This document shows, piece by piece, positions 60,041 through 64,000 of a DNA stretch of 64,000 nt. The notes under the pieces were generated by a model. The model worked only from the letters and a program-made list of their open reading frames with translations, was not told the origin of the DNA and did not search any database. The position numbers and the translations under genes were made by a program. The DNA is from Hungatella sp. (lineage in GTDB: Bacteria > Bacillota > Clostridia > Lachnospirales > Lachnospiraceae), in NCBI GenBank assembly GCA_022792815.1, contig JAAWBS010000038.1, forward strand, positions 1 to 64,000, read 5' to 3'. Position 1 is the first letter of the stretch, and each line of letters starts with the position of its first letter.

Positions 60041-61783
60041 ATGTACGAAGACAACAGAGATCAAGGTTTTGACGGCAATGTGACTCCTGATCATCATAGA
60101 GTTGACGAAAACGTGCCGAATTTTATCATGAAAGAACCGGAGAATCAGCCGGGACAGTCTCAGGAACCTGCCCAGAACCAGGACCAGTTCCGCGGCAAAC
60201 GGGAACCGGAACGTCTGAGCCCGGTCCAGCCCTATGGTCCGGTCCAGTCCCAGAGTTCGGTTCGGCTTCAGGGCCCGGCTCAGTCCTATGGTCCGAGCCA
60301 ATCCCAGAGTCCCATTCAGCCTCAGAATCCGGTTCACTCCCAAGGGGCGGGAGGATATACCTCCACTCAGGGCCCCGATTTTGCCGGCGGGGACAATAGA
60401 GGATATCAGGGTACCGGCTATCAGAATCCGCCTTATGGGCAGATGGGCGGCAGCCCTTCTGAGCCTGTGGATCACGGCAGGGGAAAGAAAGCCAAAAAGG
60501 GTGGAAAGATGGTCAGAAAGGCGGCAGGGTTTACGGCGGCAGCCCTTCTGTTCGGTGTCATCTCCGGCGGCACTATGGTAGGTGTCAATATGTTGGCAGA
60601 TTCCATGAAAGAGGAGACCTATCCTCAGGTGAGCCAGTCAGAGACCGTAGGTGAGACCCAGGGTGAGCCAAGTGCCGTACCGCCGGAGGGGATCGTGAGG
60701 CCGGACAGTTCTGTGGGCGGTCAGGCTTCCTCTGCTCTGGCCATGGATGTATCCGCCATCGTGGAGAACGCCATGCCTTCCATTGTGGCGATCAACAACA
60801 CCATGCTCTATGAGAGCGGCGGATGGCCGTGGGGACCGAGTCAGACTTATGAGGTTCCCAGCAGCGGTTCCGGGATCATCGTGGGACAGAACGAAGAGGA
60901 GCTTCTGATCGTCACCAATAACCATGTGGTGGAGGATGCCAACAATCTGTCCGTGGTCTTTATAGATTCCACACCGGTGGATGCGGCTATCAAGGGGACT
61001 GACGCGGATTCAGACCTGGCCGTCATCGCCGTGCCTCTCAAGGACATTCCGGCAGATACCTTAAGTCAGATTACGGTCGCCACTCTGGGCAATTCCGATG
61101 ATCTTAAGATGGGCCAGAGCGTTATCGCCATCGGCAACGCCCTCGGCCACGGCCAGTCCGTAACCGTGGGCTGGATCAGCGCTCTTGACCGGGAGGTGAC
61201 CACAGAGGGAACCGTCACGAGAAACCTCCTTCAGACGGATGCGGCCATCAACCCGGGCAACAGCGGAGGCGCTCTTCTGAACATGAAAGGGGAAGTGGTA
61301 GGCATCAACGCGGCCAAGTACTCTTCCACAGAAGTGGAGGGAATCGGCTACGCCATCCCGATCTCCAAGGCACAGGATATCATCAATTCCCTGATGACCA
61401 AGAGAACCAGAAACAATGCCGTGGAGGAAGGAAAAGAGGGATATCTGGGAATCCAGGGAATCACTGTGGATGACAGCATGGCGAGACAGCTGGGGATGCC
61501 GTCGGGAGTCTTTGTGTCGGGAATCATAGAGGACGGTGCGGCTTCCAGGACCGATCTTCGGGAGAAAGATATCATCACCAAGTTTGACGACCAGACTGTC
61601 CGCACCATGGCAGCACTTCAGGATCTGTTAAAGTATTACAGGGAGGGTGAGACGGTGACCATGACGGTGCAGTCTCTGGAAAACGGTCAGTATGTGGAGA
61701 GAACCATAGAGATCACTTTGGGAGGCAGGGCTACCCTGGGTGACGACAATCAGGTTTCTCAGGGCAGGAGGCCCAGAAACTGA
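60041..61783 (+). CDS. Membrane-anchored HtrA/DegP-like serine protease
   Basis: A 580-aa protein. The first 150 residues are a cytoplasmic Gln/Pro/Ser-rich region (repeats such as YGPVQSQSSV). A single helix lies near 164-187 (AAGFTAAALLFGVISGGTMV). The trypsin-like domain has its triad at about His295 (TNNHVVED), Asp325 (DSDLAVIAV) and Ser408 (NPGNSGGALLN), and a C-terminal PDZ domain (YLGIQGITVDDSMARQLG, LREKDIITKFDDQTV). It degrades or guards misfolded proteins outside the membrane. ATG 60041 is eight bases after AAAGGGG; an in-frame ATG at 60014 is less well placed. A terminator follows. Confidence 0.93.
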   Translation: MYEDNRDQGFDGNVTPDHHRVDENVPNFIMKEPENQPGQSQEPAQNQDQFRGKREPERLSPVQPYGPVQSQSSVRLQGPAQSYGPSQSQSPIQPQNPVHSQGAGGYTSTQGPDFAGGDNRGYQGTGYQNPPYGQMGGSPSEPVDHGRGKKAKKGGKMVRKAAGFTAAALLFGVISGGTMVGVNMLADSMKEETYPQVSQSETVGETQGEPSAVPPEGIVRPDSSVGGQASSALAMDVSAIVENAMPSIVAINNTMLYESGGWPWGPSQTYEVPSSGSGIIVGQNEEELLIVTNNHVVEDANNLSVVFIDSTPVDAAIKGTDADSDLAVIAVPLKDIPADTLSQITVATLGNSDDLKMGQSVIAIGNALGHGQSVTVGWISALDREVTTEGTVTRNLLQTDAAINPGNSGGALLNMKGEVVGINAAKYSSTEVEGIGYAIPISKAQDIINSLMTKRTRNNAVEEGKEGYLGIQGITVDDSMARQLGMPSGVFVSGIIEDGAASRTDLREKDIITKFDDQTVRTMAALQDLLKYYREGETVTMTVQSLENGQYVERTIEITLGGRATLGDDNQVSQGRRPRN

Positions 61784-61824
61784 CATTGGGTGTGAACAGT
61801 TACACGGATATCATAAAAAAGTGT

Positions 61825-61865
61825 AAATTCAGGCTTCGGTCTTGTGCCGGAGCCTGAATTTTATT
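61825..61865 (+). terminator. Intrinsic terminator after the HtrA gene
   Basis: AAATTCAGGCTTCGG (61825-61839) pairs with CCGGAGCCTGAATTT (61847-61861), with one G-T pair and a seven-base loop, followed by TTATTATAA. Confidence 0.88.
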
Positions 61866-61927
61866 ATAATCGGTATGTCACTTTACCCTGAGGGGCCATA
61901 TTACCAGCAAGAATAGGAGAACCTGTT

Positions 61928-63310
<1,383 letters not shown>

Positions 63311-63315
63311 GAAGG

Positions 63316-64000
63316 TTACTCCCTGAGGGAGAGGAAGGCGCTGTACAGATTCAGAGTACCGTAGCCCCATTCCTGGTTGGGGTAGATGTAGTTGGGGTTC
63401 CGGTCTGCCCCGCGGATGAGGGAGGCTTTCACCAGGTCGCTGCCGATGTCGGGATAGGAGGCAGCAGGATACTGGAGGGAGTAGATGTTGGCTGCGGCTC
63501 CCGCCACATGGGCGGCTGCCACGGAGGAACCGGTCATGCGGCGCATGGGGTAGTCTCCGGGGACGGAGGAGATCCCCGGGCCGTATACATCCACGCCGGG
63601 AGCCGCCAGCTCCGGCTTGATCCTTCCGTCTCTGGTATAGCCACGGCTGGAATGGATGTAGAGACTGCCGTCTAAGTGATTGTAGGTGCTGACGGTGATG
63701 GGGAAGTCCGCGTTGCCGGGGGTGACGATGGTGGTATAGGGGTCTGACCGGAGAAAGTAGGTGTCAGGGGAGACGAACCCCTCGATGGGAAGCCACATGT
63801 GGTAGACCCCGGAAAATACGATAGTGGGGTACACCCGGATCCGCCAGATACCGGGGACAGGGTCCTGAAAACGCAGAAAGGCCAGATAGCTGCTCTGGGA
63901 GCCCAGTGTGGTGGAATAGGCCACATCGATGGTGGTCGGCTCCAGGGAGAAGCTGACAGTGGTCTGACTGTTGATGGACAGCGGGATGCGCTGGATGGTC
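63316..64000 (-). CDS. S8 (subtilisin-like) peptidase, C-terminal part, leaves window
   Basis: About 228 residues are inside the window and the frame is open to base 64000, so the N-terminus lies beyond it. TRDGRIKPELAAPGVDVYGP and RMTGSSVAAAHVAGAAANIY carry the conserved G-S/T-S-x-A-x-x-x-x-x-G block with the catalytic serine. The catalytic Asp and His should lie outside. WGYGTLNLYSAFL near the end is the usual finish for clostridial S8 peptidases of the Csp-like type. It converges on the ClpX-like gene five bases away with no terminator between. Confidence 0.88.
   Translation of the reverse strand, partial: TIQRIPLSINSQTTVSFSLEPTTIDVAYSTTLGSQSSYLAFLRFQDPVPGIWRIRVYPTIVFSGVYHMWLPIEGFVSPDTYFLRSDPYTTIVTPGNADFPITVSTYNHLDGSLYIHSSRGYTRDGRIKPELAAPGVDVYGPGISSVPGDYPMRRMTGSSVAAAHVAGAAANIYSLQYPAASYPDIGSDLVKASLIRGADRNPNYIYPNQEWGYGTLNLYSAFLSLRE

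Overview
The window looks like part of the chromosome of a Gram-positive clostridium, most likely a Lachnospiraceae member. The signs are two secreted proteins built of choline-binding-type cell-wall repeats, a LytR-CpsA-Psr (LCP) protein, a ClpX-like ATPase, an S8 peptidase, strong AGGAGG-type ribosome sites with frequent TTG/GTG starts, and no outer-membrane or LPS genes. Most of the 64 kb is surface-polysaccharide biosynthesis. I found no tRNA, rRNA, CRISPR array, transposase or phage genes.

Layout. (1) 1-819: the start of a secreted protein leaving the window, then a leader region with direct repeats and two candidate promoters. (2) 820-5800: an initiating sugar-phosphate transferase and a GT4 enzyme (+), converging on a flippase and a DUF4422 glycosyltransferase (-). 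(3) 6169-24361: a visibly AT-richer capsule cassette behind a strong promoter. It holds glycosyltransferases, an SDR, a pyruvyl transferase with a ferredoxin/F420-hydrogenase-beta-like partner, a Wzy-like polymerase, LicD and Wzx. It also holds a complete 2-aminoethylphosphonate (AEP) pathway (PEP mutase, phosphonopyruvate decarboxylase, AEP transaminase) with a LicC-like nucleotidyltransferase, and a three-gene O-acylation module (MBOAT, SGNH-like, acyltransferase-3). Both acyltransferases are frameshifted exactly at poly-G tracts, 7 G and 8 G where 9 G would restore each frame. (4) 24531-29816: an accessory insert with a NACHT/pentapeptide-repeat NTPase, a decayed HipA-like kinase and a frameshifted AAA-ATPase/PD-(D/E)XK gene. 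(5) 29831-35854: GT2, YfhO-like, Wzz-like and polymerase-like membrane proteins, ending in an acyltransferase stub cut off at the 3' end of pgm. (6) 35767-40879 (-): the GDP-mannose to GDP-fucose operon gmd-fcl-manC-pgm, divergent from an AraC-family regulator, with two 21-bp-spaced direct repeats beside the gmd promoter. (7) 42134-48586: a small XRE regulator, a second initiating transferase with a Wzz-like partner, two cell-wall-repeat proteins, a 50-aa protein and a zinc-ribbon/coiled-coil protein. (8) 48815-57437: a GC-rich operon with an acetolactate-synthase-like enzyme, an SDR, three GT2 genes and a third initiating transferase. (9) 57491-64000: an LCP protein with collagen-like repeats, a membrane HtrA protease, a ClpX-like ATPase and an S8 peptidase leaving the window.

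How it fits together. Three polyprenyl-phosphate glycosyl-1-phosphate transferases could each start a chain. The gmd operon supplies GDP-mannose and GDP-fucose. Cassette 3 most likely builds a zwitterionic, AEP-bearing, variably acylated glycan. The LCP protein could attach finished glycan to peptidoglycan. The main points to check are the two poly-G frameshifts, the coupling of AEP synthesis to LicD through two candidate cytidylyltransferase domains, the NACHT/HipA/nuclease insert, and the regulatory sites: an AraC-type tandem site and Spo0A-box-like 7-mers in two promoter regions. All functions are read from sequence motifs and remembered family features; no database search was run.
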